Below are positions 24,594 to 33,386 of a DNA stretch of 64,000 nt, in pieces (positions within the stretch are counted from its first letter, which is position 1; the number at the start of each line of letters is the position of its first letter). The DNA lies in NCBI RefSeq assembly GCF_002113125.1, contig NZ_NEJP01000011.1, forward strand, positions 1 through 64,000, in the 5' to 3' direction. Both the position numbers and the translations under genes were made by a program. This DNA is from Pseudomonas sp. B20(2017). Lineage in GTDB: Bacteria; Pseudomonadota; Gammaproteobacteria; Pseudomonadales; Pseudomonadaceae. The notes beneath the pieces were generated by a model, which had not been told where the DNA came from, ran no database searches, and was given only the letters and a program-made list of their open reading frames with translations.

Positions 24594-25466
24594 CTAGTCT
24601 GAAATTTCCAGCAACCAATGCTTGAACGCTGCCATCGCCGACGTCTCCGGCCGTGACTGCAAGCGCGTCAGCCAATAGCTGCCGGTGGTGATTTCGATGG
24701 CAAAGGGTTGGCGGATCAGGTCCGCCGCCAGTTGTCGGGCAAACATCAACGGCGGCGCCAGTGCCACCCCGCCGCCCTGCAGCGCCGCTTCCATCATCGC
24801 CAGCGACGAGTCGAACACAATGCTCTGGGGCGGCGCGGCATGCGTCGCCAGACCCGCCGCGTGAAACCATTCCGGCCACTCATCGGTGCGATAGGAACGC
24901 AGCAAACGCTGCTGCAAAAGGTCCCCCGGCGTGTGCAGTTGCCGGGCGATTTCCGGCACGCAGAGCACCGACAACGGCGCCTCCAGCAAGCGGGTCGCCT
25001 CGATACCGTGCCACGCCCCGGCGCCAAACCGGATCGCGTAATCCAGTCCCTCGGCGGCGACATCCACCCGGTTGTTGTTGGTCGACAGCCGCAAATCTAT
25101 GAGCGGATGTTTCGCCTGAAAGTCTGCCAGCCTCGGCAACAACCAGCCCACCGCGAAAGTGCCCACCGCGCCGACCGTGAGCATTTCCCGATATTGCCCG
25201 CCCGCCAGACGCTCGAGCATCTGCGCGATATGATCGAACGAGGTGGTCAGCACCGGCATCAGGGTTTCGCCCTCGCCGGTCAGCATCAGCCCACGGGGCA
25301 AGCGTTTGAACAGGATCACGCCGAGTTGCGCCTCGAGGCTTTTGACCTGATGGCTGACGGCCGCCTGGGTCACGCACAACTCCACGGCCGCACGGGTGAA
25401 GCTCAGGTGGCGCGCAGAAGCTTCAAAAGCGCGTAACGCATTCAACGGCAATTGAGGTCGAATCAT
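24594..25466 (-). CDS. ampR: AmpR, LysR-family regulator of ampC
   Basis: A 290-residue LysR regulator. The N-terminal LPLNALRAFEASARHLSFTRAAVELCVTQAAVSHQVKSLE (about 5-45) is nearly the AmpR signature. The effector domain (about 90-290) binds muropeptides in homologues: UDP-MurNAc-pentapeptide keeps it inactive, anhydro-muropeptides activate. It is divergent from ampC with a 159-bp shared control region, the classic inducible cephalosporinase layout. The ATG at 25466 gives the family-typical MIRPQLPLNAL start. Confidence 0.93.
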   Translation of the reverse strand: MIRPQLPLNALRAFEASARHLSFTRAAVELCVTQAAVSHQVKSLEAQLGVILFKRLPRGLMLTGEGETLMPVLTTSFDHIAQMLERLAGGQYREMLTVGAVGTFAVGWLLPRLADFQAKHPLIDLRLSTNNNRVDVAAEGLDYAIRFGAGAWHGIEATRLLEAPLSVLCVPEIARQLHTPGDLLQQRLLRSYRTDEWPEWFHAAGLATHAAPPQSIVFDSSLAMMEAALQGGGVALAPPLMFARQLAADLIRQPFAIEITTGSYWLTRLQSRPETSAMAAFKHWLLEISD

Positions 25467-25511
25467 GCCAGATCCCAAATTTTTCTAATGGCTCGTCCGA
25501 GTTTTCATCGT

Positions 25512-25540
25512 TTGTCGAATACCGTCGGACTGCCTAGATT
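25512..25540 (+). promoter_or_regulatory. Putative ampC promoter
   Basis: A -35 TTGTCG (25512-25517) and a -10 TAGATT (25535-25540) are separated by 17 bp, about 85 bp before the ampC start. The -35 lies 46 bp from the divergent ampR start, leaving room for an AmpR site just upstream. Confidence 0.55.
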
Positions 25541-25625
25541 TGCGGCGCTGATCAGCAACCCGATGAAAAAACGCTCGCAGTGTAGCGGGATAACACCATC
25601 AACACTCATGGAGAGTGGTTCAAGC

Positions 25626-26792
25626 ATGTCTTCGATCAACCTGAACAAACTCAAGCCCTTCAGCGCTATCGGACTTTTCTTCAGCGCCGCCACCTGCCTG
25701 GCCGCCCCACAAACCGACGATCAGTTGCAGGCGCTGGTCAAAGCCACTGTGACTCCGGTCATGCAGCAGCAGGACATTGCGGGGCTGGCTGTAGCCGTGA
25801 CCGTCGACGGCAAAGCGCATTACTTTAACTACGGTGTCGCCGACAAAAGCACCGGGCAAGCGGTGAGTGAAAACACCCTGTTCGAAATCGGCTCGGTGAG
25901 CAAAACCTTCACCGCGACCCTCGCCGCCTACGCCCAGGCCAGCGGCAAACTGGAATTCTCCGACAAGGCCAGCCAGCACTGGCCCGAACTCAAAGGCAGC
26001 GCTTTTGACCACATCAGCCTGCTGCAACTGGGCACGTACAGCGCCGGGGGTCTGCCGCTGCAATTCCCGGATGCCGCGGATTCTTCCGACAAGATGCTCG
26101 GCTATTACCAACGGTGGAAACCGACTTATCCGGCCGGCAGCCATCGCCTGTATTCCAATCCGAGCATCGGCCTGTTCGGCTACCTGGCCGCAAAAAGCCT
26201 CGGTCAACCGTTCAATCAGGTCATGACCGAAACCCTGCTGCCGAAACTCGGGCTCAAGCACACCTTCCTGTCGGTGCCGGCGTCGGAACAAAAGCTCTAC
26301 GCCCAGGGCTATGACAAGAACAACAAACCGGTTCGAGTCAGCCCCGGCGCCCTCGACTCCGAAGCCTACGGCGTAAAAACCAGCGCCGCCGACCTGCTGC
26401 AATACGTCCAGTCCAACCTCAACACCGCCAAACTCGAAACCCCCCTGCAAAAAGCCATCGCCCTCACCCACACCGGCTACTACACCGTCGGCGACATGAC
26501 CCAGGGCCTGGGCTGGGAACGCTACGCCTACCCGATCAGCCTCGAACGCCTGCTGGACGGCAACTCGACGCCGATGGCCATGGAACCGCACAAGGTCAAA
26601 TGGCTGAATCCGCCACAGCCTGAACCGGCGAACGTGCTGCTGAACAAGACCGGCTCCACCGCTGGCTATGGCGCGTATGTCGCGTTCGTGCCGTCGAAAA
26701 AAGTCGGGATCGTGATTCTGGCGAACCGTAATTACCCGAATGGAGAGCGGGTGAAGATTGCGCACAAGATTCTGGGTGAGTTGACGCGGTAA
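25626..26792 (+). CDS. ampC: AmpC, class C beta-lactamase
   Basis: Periplasmic serine cephalosporinase of 388 residues. A signal peptide of about 26 residues ends near CLAA. Active-site motifs are intact: Ser90-Val-Ser-Lys93, Tyr176-Ser-Asn178 and Lys341-Thr-Gly343. Length is usual for the family. GGAGAG lies about 10 nt before the ATG at 25626. Divergent from ampR, hence probably inducible through peptidoglycan recycling. The product should confer low-level resistance to early cephalosporins and penicillins; I see no obviously altered omega loop, but expanded-spectrum changes cannot be excluded by eye. Confidence 0.95.
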   Translation: MSSINLNKLKPFSAIGLFFSAATCLAAPQTDDQLQALVKATVTPVMQQQDIAGLAVAVTVDGKAHYFNYGVADKSTGQAVSENTLFEIGSVSKTFTATLAAYAQASGKLEFSDKASQHWPELKGSAFDHISLLQLGTYSAGGLPLQFPDAADSSDKMLGYYQRWKPTYPAGSHRLYSNPSIGLFGYLAAKSLGQPFNQVMTETLLPKLGLKHTFLSVPASEQKLYAQGYDKNNKPVRVSPGALDSEAYGVKTSAADLLQYVQSNLNTAKLETPLQKAIALTHTGYYTVGDMTQGLGWERYAYPISLERLLDGNSTPMAMEPHKVKWLNPPQPEPANVLLNKTGSTAGYGAYVAFVPSKKVGIVILANRNYPNGERVKIAHKILGELTR

Positions 26793-26798
26793 CCACGC

Positions 26799-26836
26799 AA
26801 AAAAATGGGCGACCTGAGAAGGTCGCCCATTTTTCC
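26799..26836. terminator. Bidirectional terminator between ampC and the DUF4174 gene
   Basis: AAAAATGGGCGACC and its complement around a TGAGAA loop, with A- and T-rich ends. It ends ampC on plus and the convergent gene on minus. Confidence 0.92.
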
Positions 26837-26862
26837 TTTCTGTTCCCGCCTGAATCAGGCCT

Positions 26863-27429
26863 TCAATCATCCGGCATTTCCGGCGGCTTGGCCGGTTTGG
26901 TCGGCTTCGTCGGTTTGGTCCCTTTCGCACCCTTGGCCGGCGCAGGTTCTGCAGCAGCCGGGGCAGTGACCACGGTGGAAGTGGTTTCTTTCTCGGCGGC
27001 AGGCAGCGCATCAATGGTGTCGAAAATCTTCTTCAGGTCGACCGCCGCCGCTTCATCCCCCGAAGCCGTCAGTTTGGTCTCGCCATCCTTGCCCACCAGA
27101 AAGACCTTCGGATACGCCCCGGCGCCCAGCTTCAGCGAGCGCAGCAACGCCATGGTCTGCTGCTGCTCCATGCTTTTGCCATCGACCTGACCGCTCATGC
27201 TCAGGATGGTATAAACCTTGATCTTGCGGTCGGCGATGCCTTGTTTGTTGGCCGGGTCGTCCAGCGCTTTTTTCAGGCTGACCCAATAAGAATCGACCGT
27301 ACTGGAAGCGATCACGATCACCGGGCGGTTAATGCCCTTGTCGATGTCCAGAGGGGAATCGCCATCAGCGGCGAACAGGGGGCCGGCAATCGCCAGCAAG
27401 AGTGTCAGGGTCAGTGACCTGATGAGCAT
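26863..27429 (-). CDS. DUF4174 family secreted protein
   Basis: A 188-residue exported protein. Signal peptide 1-20 (LLLAIAGPLFAA), then a thioredoxin-like DUF4174 core (NRPVIVIASSTVDSYWVSLKKAL ... PKVFLVGKDGETKL) with no CxxC motif, then a low-complexity tail rich in Ala, Pro, Lys and Thr (KPTKPTKPAKPPEMPDD). The tail looks unstructured and may associate with the cell wall. AAGGAG stands 6 nt before the ATG at 27429. Single gene, function unknown. Confidence 0.85.
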   Translation of the reverse strand: MLIRSLTLTLLLAIAGPLFAADGDSPLDIDKGINRPVIVIASSTVDSYWVSLKKALDDPANKQGIADRKIKVYTILSMSGQVDGKSMEQQQTMALLRSLKLGAGAYPKVFLVGKDGETKLTASGDEAAAVDLKKIFDTIDALPAAEKETTSTVVTAPAAAEPAPAKGAKGTKPTKPTKPAKPPEMPDD

Positions 27430-27641
27430 GCGCATCTCCTTTTGATATCCACGCTCTAATGATTGCGCATCGTGGCGATTGTTCCGGGTGGTGCCCGGCA
27501 AAAGTGTTTCGCCTTGCCCAAAGCTTAGGTCAGCACCGGTTTTGCGCAACCGGACGGGCGCGATCCTGTCGCCCGTTTGTTTACCTTTTATGACCGCGTC
27601 AGCCGGATGCTTGAGCCTTCGGGGTCATAGATGCTCGCCGA

Positions 27642-28427
27642 TCAGAACGCCAGCTTGTAACCGATCAACACCAGCATCGTCGCCAGGCACGGGCGCAGCA
27701 GTTCATCGGAGACGCGGCCGGTCAGGTGGCTGCCGAGCCAGATACCAGGCAACGAGCCGACCAGCAGAAAGCCCAGCACGCCCCAGTCCATGTTGCCCAT
27801 GCTCGCGTGGCCGAGGCCGGCGACCAAGGTCAGCGGAACGGCGTGGGCGATTTCGGTGCCGACCAGACGCCGGGTCGGCAACAGCGGATAGAGGATGAAC
27901 AGTGCGACGGTGCCGAGGGCTCCGGCGCCAATGGAGGTCAGGGCGACCATGGTGCCGAGGATCAGACCGGTGATCACGGTCATGACATTCAGGCGCGCGC
28001 CGCTCGGGTTGTAGTTGCCGCCGGCGCGTTTATGGGCGAACTCCAGCAGGCGCTTCTTGAACAGAATCGCCAGCGCCGTGGCGAACAGCACGAAGCCCAG
28101 CGCTTGCTTGATGATGGCGTTCATCGCATCCGGCGCGGTGTGCAGAGTGCTGAGGAACCACAAGGTCATCGCCACCGCCGGGACACTGCCCAGGGTCAGC
28201 CAGCCAGTGATGGCCCAGTCGATGTTCTTGTTCTTCCTGTGGACCAGCACGCCGCTGGATTTGGTGATGGCGGCGTACAGCAGATCCGTGCCCACCGCCG
28301 TAGCCGGATTGATGCCGAACCATAGCAGGATCGGCGTCATCAACGAACCGCCGCCGACACCGGTCATGCCCACGATGAACCCCACGACCAGCCCGGCAAT
28401 CACCAGGCCGAAATTTGCCAATTCCAT
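27642..28427 (-). CDS. TSUP family permease (TauE/SafE)
   Basis: A 261-residue membrane protein with about eight helices. The N-terminal GLVVGFIVGMTGVGGGSLMTPILLWFGI and the repeated C-terminal TSIGAGALGTVAL show the duplicated TSUP signature GxGGG. Members move sulfite, sulfonates or other organic anions; substrate here is unknown. Start taken at 28427 (MELANFGL). It follows the MFS gene by 105 bp on the same strand but probably has its own promoter. Confidence 0.9.
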   Translation of the reverse strand: MELANFGLVIAGLVVGFIVGMTGVGGGSLMTPILLWFGINPATAVGTDLLYAAITKSSGVLVHRKNKNIDWAITGWLTLGSVPAVAMTLWFLSTLHTAPDAMNAIIKQALGFVLFATALAILFKKRLLEFAHKRAGGNYNPSGARLNVMTVITGLILGTMVALTSIGAGALGTVALFILYPLLPTRRLVGTEIAHAVPLTLVAGLGHASMGNMDWGVLGFLLVGSLPGIWLGSHLTGRVSDELLRPCLATMLVLIGYKLAF

Positions 28428-28532
28428 TAAGACGTCCAGACCAACCACAGGAAAAATCCGGCCCGCAGCATAACCAGTTTTCTTATAACGCCCTATATCG
28501 ATCGGATCTATCGTTATGCCATTTATTGAGCA

Positions 28533-29747
28533 TCAGTGCCCCCGCTGTCCCGGTTTGAAACTGTGGCTGCTGTTGAGCCAGACCGTCGCCAGCGCGATCA
28601 GCGACAGAATCAGCAACGCCCACGGAAACGACATCGCCCCCGCCCGATCCAGCAGCAACCCGCCAAACAACCCGCCTCCGGCAATCGCCACGTTCCACGA
28701 GGTGGTGAGCATCGCCTGTACCACATCGACATGTTCACCGGCAGAGTCCGCTGCCGCGGTGAGCAGCAACGTCGCCGAACCGCCAAACGACAACCCCCAC
28801 ACCGCCATGCACGCGTAAATCAGCCAGGGCGACGGCGCGACCAGTGCCAGCACCAGTGCGGTCACGGCAAACACCGCGAGACTGATCAGCGCCAGCCCGC
28901 GCAGCCAACGATCCACCAACAGGCCGATGATCCAGATCCCCAGCAACGAGCACAGACCGAAGACCAGCAGCACCAGATCGACCCGCGCGCCAAGACCGGC
29001 CTGCGTCAGGAACGGGGCGATGTAGGTGTAGAGAATGTTGTGGCCGAGCATCCAGGTCAGCACCACAAACAGCACGGGGCGCACGCCGGGCAGACGCAGC
29101 GACTGAATCAATGGCAACCGTTCCGCGCGAGTCTGGCCCGGGCGATCCGGCACGGCGATAACGATCCACGCCGCCAGCACCAGCGCCAGTGCCGACATGA
29201 TCCCGAACGAGGCGCGCCAGCCGATCGCATTGCCCAGCCAGGTGCCGGCCGGCGTACCCAGCGACAAGGCCACCGGCGTGCCAAGCATGGCAATCGCCAG
29301 CGCCCGACCCTGTTGATGCACCGGCACGATCCCCCGCGCGTAACCGGCCATGATCCCCCACGACAGCCCCGCCGCCATCCCGGCCAGAAACCGCGAGGCC
29401 AGCGTCAGTCCGTAATGACTGGAAAACGTGGTGATGGTGTTGAACAGCAGAAACCCGCCGACCGTCATCAGCAGCACCCGCTTGCGCCCCCAGCCTCGGG
29501 TAGCGACCGTCAGCGGAATCGCCGCGACAATCGAGCCCAGCGCATACAGCGTCACCAGTTGCCCGGCCAGCACTTCGCTGACGCCCAGGCCGGCGCCGAT
29601 CTGCGGCAACAGGCCGGCAGGCAGGGTTTCGGTGAGGATGGCGATGAAGCCGGTCATGGCAAACGCCAGCAGCGCGGCGTAAGGCAGTTTGTCCGTGCGG
29701 GCGGCTCGTTCCAGGTTCGAGTATTCGGCGCTTGCGGGGTCGGTCAT
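28533..29747 (-). CDS. MFS transporter, DHA1 family
   Basis: A 404-residue permease with 12 predicted helices. Motif A-like TRGWGRKRVLL follows helix 2 and LGTPAGTWLGNAIGWR marks motif C at helix 5; both are typical of drug/sugar efflux permeases such as AraJ and purine-nucleoside exporters. GGGAG stands 11 nt before the ATG at 29747; two more ATGs upstream in frame are possible starts. Substrate unknown. Divergent from nothing; the lipoprotein gene to its right is on the same strand, 81 bp away. Confidence 0.85.
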   Translation of the reverse strand: MTDPASAEYSNLERAARTDKLPYAALLAFAMTGFIAILTETLPAGLLPQIGAGLGVSEVLAGQLVTLYALGSIVAAIPLTVATRGWGRKRVLLMTVGGFLLFNTITTFSSHYGLTLASRFLAGMAAGLSWGIMAGYARGIVPVHQQGRALAIAMLGTPVALSLGTPAGTWLGNAIGWRASFGIMSALALVLAAWIVIAVPDRPGQTRAERLPLIQSLRLPGVRPVLFVVLTWMLGHNILYTYIAPFLTQAGLGARVDLVLLVFGLCSLLGIWIIGLLVDRWLRGLALISLAVFAVTALVLALVAPSPWLIYACMAVWGLSFGGSATLLLTAAADSAGEHVDVVQAMLTTSWNVAIAGGGLFGGLLLDRAGAMSFPWALLILSLIALATVWLNSSHSFKPGQRGH

Positions 29748-29828
29748 GACGGGTGCAGCTCCCATTGAGTCAAATCGGACGAAAGATTGTATACAAACAC
29801 GATCGTCCGCCACTCTAACCGACCTGGC

Positions 29829-30578
29829 TCACTGCACTGGCAAAAAATTCAAAAACAGCAGGCTCTGGGCGTAATTCAGACCAATGCGCCGGTAGCGCTC
29901 ATCGAGCATCTGGGTCAGCAAATCAAGGCGCGCCACGATTTTGCCGAACTCCGTGGCGAAGCTCAGGTTGCTGCCCTCCTCGGAAATCTCGTTGGAGAAC
30001 AGCAGCGGCTGGCCTTCCTTGTTCTGCCGCTGGGCGAGGATCCACGTGGCTTTCTCGATGTTGCGCGCGGCGTTGTTGACGAAGGTCGGGTTGATCGCAT
30101 CAGTCATGTAGAACTCGGTGCGGTTGCCGTGGGCGGTGACCAGCATGCTGCCGATCGCATAGATGAATGCGCCGACGCGGTCGCCGAGAAATTCAGGGCT
30201 CATGGCATAGCTCAGCGCGGCCAGGTCTTTTTTGCCGCCGAGGGTCGGCAACGGTTGTTGCTGTTCGACAGCCAGCCGCACCTGTTTGACCGCGGTGCGA
30301 ATGTCGAGAAAACCGGATTTGCGCAACTCGTCCGGGTTGCGCAGGTACAACTTGCCCATCAAGCGATAGAGGCTGTCGAGGTTGTCGCGCATCGCCAGCG
30401 TGGCCATGCGATCGACGCTGGTCTGAAGAAACTCCTGCGGCCTGCCCTCGCGCATCTGGGTGATGAAATTGTTGCCGTCCTGATGGCTGCAACCGCCGAG
30501 CAACAGCGTCGACAGGCAGGCCAGCAGCAGGCACGGGCGATGAATGAATGCAGCGATGGGGTGCAAAACTCTCGGCAT
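29829..30578 (-). CDS. Lipoprotein of unknown function
   Basis: A 249-residue protein with a long signal peptide (about 1-29) and lipobox LLLGGC. The mature chain is soluble and mostly helical, without a recognised domain. The motifs LDSLYRLMGKLYLRNPDELR and NPTFVNNAARNIEKATW recur in Pseudomonas proteins I know only as hypothetical. Two starts are possible: GTG at 30596 next to AGGAA, or ATG at 30578 after AAAGAA. I prefer the ATG. No clear operon partner. Confidence 0.75.
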   Translation of the reverse strand: MPRVLHPIAAFIHRPCLLLACLSTLLLGGCSHQDGNNFITQMREGRPQEFLQTSVDRMATLAMRDNLDSLYRLMGKLYLRNPDELRKSGFLDIRTAVKQVRLAVEQQQPLPTLGGKKDLAALSYAMSPEFLGDRVGAFIYAIGSMLVTAHGNRTEFYMTDAINPTFVNNAARNIEKATWILAQRQNKEGQPLLFSNEISEEGSNLSFATEFGKIVARLDLLTQMLDERYRRIGLNYAQSLLFLNFLPVQ

Positions 30579-30796
30579 GAATTCTTTGACGGACACGTTC
30601 CTGTGCGGCGGAAGTCACCGCACCCTGGCCATGGATAGAGCCGGGGATTTCGCAAAAGTGCAGTGCCGGCGTGGACTCCCGATCTTCGGTGCACACTGCC
30701 CAAGCAATTTAGTCCGACTTTATTTTTGCATTAACCGTTTAATCCGCTATAAATCTTCACTTGAACATCAATTAGCATGACTATTTAGAGATTTTT

Positions 30797-30812
30797 AAAA
30801 CAACAACAAAAA
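30797..30812 (+). promoter_or_regulatory. Hfq/Crc-like CA motif before the aldose epimerase gene
   Basis: The stretch AACAACAACAAAAA fits tandem AAnAAnAA motifs and abuts the ribosome-binding site AAGGAAGG, where Hfq/Crc blocks translation in Pseudomonas during growth on preferred carbon sources. The CrcZ sRNA would relieve it. Confidence 0.6.
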
Positions 30813-30824
30813 GGAAGGTCAACC

Positions 30825-31973
30825 ATGCTTCAATCCCGACACTCACTCTGCGGCCTCGGACTGTCCCTGATGATCGCCACTCTCTCCGCCCAGGCCGCCG
30901 GCCTGTCCAGCGAACACAAAGCCTTCGGCAAGACCAATGACGGCACGCCCGTCGAGCAATACATCCTGCGCAACAGCCACGGCATGCAGGCCACGGTCAT
31001 CACCTACGGCGCCGCCTTGCAGGCGCTGCAAGTGCCGGACAAACACGGCAAGCTCGACGACATCGTCCTCGGTTTCGACGATGTGCAGGGTTACCAGAAA
31101 GGCACCGCGTACTTCGGCGCCACCATCGGCCGCTTCGGCAATCGTCTTGCCGATGGTGCCTTCGAACTCGACGGTAAACGCTATCAAGTGCCGCAGAACG
31201 ACAAGACCAACGCCTTGCACGGCGGCACGCAGGGTTTCGACAAAAAGGTCTGGAAGGCAACGGAAACCAAAGACAAGGATTCGGTGGGCGTGACCCTGAC
31301 CTACCTGTCGGCGGATGGTGAAATGGGGTTCCCCGGCAACCTCACCACCGAAGTGACCTACCGCCTCACCGACAGCAACGAGCTGCGGATCGACTACAAG
31401 GCCAGCACCGACAAACCCACGGTGCTCAACCTGACCAACCACAGCTACTTCAACCTCGCCGGCGCCGGCAATGGCGACATCCTCAAGCAAGTCGCCGTCC
31501 TGCACGCCAGCCATTACACCCCGGTCACCGCCAAACTGATCCCGACCGGCGAACTGGCCCCCGTGGCCGGCACGCCGATGGACTTCACCAAACCCACCGC
31601 CATCGGTCAGCACATCAAGGCCGATCATCCGCAACTGAAATTCGCCGAAGAAAAACAGGGTGGTTTCGATTTCAACTGGGCGCTGGACACCAAGGGGGAC
31701 GTCAGCAAACTCGCCGCCGAAGTCAGCGACCCGCAATCGGGCCGCCACTTGCAACTGTTCACCACCGAACCTGGCGTGCAGTTCTACACCAGCAACTTCC
31801 TCGACGGCACGGTCAAGGGCAAGGGTGGCAAGGTTTATCCGCACTGGGGCGCGTTCACTCTGGAAACACAGCACTACCCGGACTCGCCGAACCAGCCGAA
31901 CTTCCCGAGCACCCGCCTCGATCCCGGCCAGACCTACACCCAGAGCGTGGTGTTGAAGTTTTCCGCCAAGTAA
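30825..31973 (+). CDS. Periplasmic aldose 1-epimerase (mutarotase)
   Basis: A 382-residue GalM-family enzyme that interconverts alpha and beta aldoses. A signal peptide (1-24, ending AQAA) places it in the periplasm, unlike cytoplasmic E. coli GalM. Family motifs are intact: NRLADGAFELDG, catalytic His in NALHGG and in TNHSYFNLAG, and the Glu of TLETQHYPDSPN. AAGGAAGG stands 6 nt before the ATG, directly after a CA motif. The upstream 230 bp is AT-rich. A role in sugar uptake is likely. Confidence 0.9.
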   Translation: MLQSRHSLCGLGLSLMIATLSAQAAGLSSEHKAFGKTNDGTPVEQYILRNSHGMQATVITYGAALQALQVPDKHGKLDDIVLGFDDVQGYQKGTAYFGATIGRFGNRLADGAFELDGKRYQVPQNDKTNALHGGTQGFDKKVWKATETKDKDSVGVTLTYLSADGEMGFPGNLTTEVTYRLTDSNELRIDYKASTDKPTVLNLTNHSYFNLAGAGNGDILKQVAVLHASHYTPVTAKLIPTGELAPVAGTPMDFTKPTAIGQHIKADHPQLKFAEEKQGGFDFNWALDTKGDVSKLAAEVSDPQSGRHLQLFTTEPGVQFYTSNFLDGTVKGKGGKVYPHWGAFTLETQHYPDSPNQPNFPSTRLDPGQTYTQSVVLKFSAK

Positions 31974-32064
31974 CCACTCCCGCCTCCTTTCTGGAACCGG
32001 ACGGAACCCGTGGGCTATCCTGCTGCCCACTCAAGGTATCGACCGTTTCAGAAAGGAGGTTTGA

Positions 32065-32886
32065 ATGCGTACCCTCGAATTGGCTGGCGTGCAGGTTCCG
32101 GTGATTGGCCAGGGCACCTGGCGCATGGGCGAAGACCGCTCGGCGCACAAGCGTGAAGTGGCGGCACTGCGCAGCGGTATCGAACTGGGCATGACCTTGA
32201 TCGACACTGCGGAAATGTACGGTGAAGGCGGTGCCGAAACCGTCGTCGGCGAAGCGATTGCCGGCCTGCGTGATCAAGTCTTCCTGGTGAGCAAGGTCTA
32301 CCCGCACAACGCCAGCCGCAAAGGCATTCCCCAGGCCTGCGAGCGCAGTCTGCGCCGGCTCGACACCGATTACATCGATCTCTATCTGCTGCATTGGCGC
32401 GGCCAGTATCCGCTGGAAGAAACCGTCGAGGCCTTCGAGCGTTTGCGCGAAGACGGCAAGATCGGCCGCTGGGGCGTGTCGAACTTCGACGTCGATGATC
32501 TTGAGGAACTGTCTTCATCGGCCTGCGCGACCAATCAGGTGCTGTACAACCTGGAGGAGCGCGGCATCGAATTCGACCTGCTGCCGTGGTGCCAGCAACA
32601 GCGCATGCCATTGATGGCGTACTGCCCGATCGGCCAGGGCGGCGCGATGCTTGCCGAGCCGGTGTTGAAACAGATTGCCGCTCGTCACGGCGTGACCCCG
32701 GCACAGGTTTCGCTGGCGTGGATTCTGCGTCAGGATGGGGTGATTGCGATTCCCAAGGCCGTGCGCCCGGAACACGTGCAGCTCAATGCACAAGCCGCGC
32801 AACTGCAACTCGATGCCGGGGATCTGGCGGCGCTGGACCAGGCGTTTCACGCGCCACAACGCAAGCAGCGGCTGGCCATGGTCTGA
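32065..32886 (+). CDS. Aldo/keto reductase
   Basis: A 273-residue NADPH-dependent carbonyl reductase of the AKR superfamily. The tetrad is complete: Asp47 and Tyr52 in LIDTAEMYGEG, Lys77 in LVSKVYPHN and His110 in LYLLHW. The C-terminal cofactor motif AIPKAVRPEHV is present. GGAGG precedes the ATG. A short protein for the family, similar to the YeaE-type aldehyde reductases. It is followed 29 bp later by the DUF1810 gene, probably co-transcribed. Physiological substrate unknown. Confidence 0.92.
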   Translation: MRTLELAGVQVPVIGQGTWRMGEDRSAHKREVAALRSGIELGMTLIDTAEMYGEGGAETVVGEAIAGLRDQVFLVSKVYPHNASRKGIPQACERSLRRLDTDYIDLYLLHWRGQYPLEETVEAFERLREDGKIGRWGVSNFDVDDLEELSSSACATNQVLYNLEERGIEFDLLPWCQQQRMPLMAYCPIGQGGAMLAEPVLKQIAARHGVTPAQVSLAWILRQDGVIAIPKAVRPEHVQLNAQAAQLQLDAGDLAALDQAFHAPQRKQRLAMV

Positions 32887-32915
32887 GCCACCGCCGACTG
32901 ACAGAGGGCTTCGCC

Positions 32916-33386
32916 ATGAGAAGCACTGATCAGGACGATCCATTCAACCTGCAACGCTTCGTGCTCGCCCAGGACCCGGTGTTCGAACGGGTCCAGCGCG
33001 AGCTCGACGAGGGCCGCAAACGCAGCCACTGGATGTGGTTCGTGTTCCCGCAGTTCGCCGGGCTCGGGGGCAGCGAGATGTCGCGGCGGTTCGCGATCAG
33101 CTCCGCCGGGGAAGCCCGAGCTTATCTGGCCCATGAACTGCTCGGCGCCCGTCTGCGGACCTGCACGCAGCTTGTACTGAATGTGCAGCAACGCTCGATT
33201 GCCGAAATCTTCGGCCACCCGGACGACCTGAAATTCCACTCATCGATGACCCTGTTCGCCCAGTTCGCAGCCGAAGACAGCCTATGGCATCAGGCGCTGG
33301 AACGTTACTTCCACGGCATCCAGGACGAATGGACCCTGCAACTGCTGGACTCAAAACAGGCCCAGTTGCCCCCCGATCAGGGTTGA
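32916..33386 (+). CDS. DUF1810 family protein
   Basis: A 156-residue cytoplasmic protein. The family signature is visible: DPFNLQRFVLAQD at the start, then RKRSHWMWFVFPQ, RRFAISSAGEARAYLAHELLGARL and GHPDDLKFHSSMTLF. The family is helical with an unknown role. AGAGGG stands 7 nt before the ATG. Its last 36 bp overlap the 3' end of the convergent polB gene. Confidence 0.9.
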   Translation: MRSTDQDDPFNLQRFVLAQDPVFERVQRELDEGRKRSHWMWFVFPQFAGLGGSEMSRRFAISSAGEARAYLAHELLGARLRTCTQLVLNVQQRSIAEIFGHPDDLKFHSSMTLFAQFAAEDSLWHQALERYFHGIQDEWTLQLLDSKQAQLPPDQG

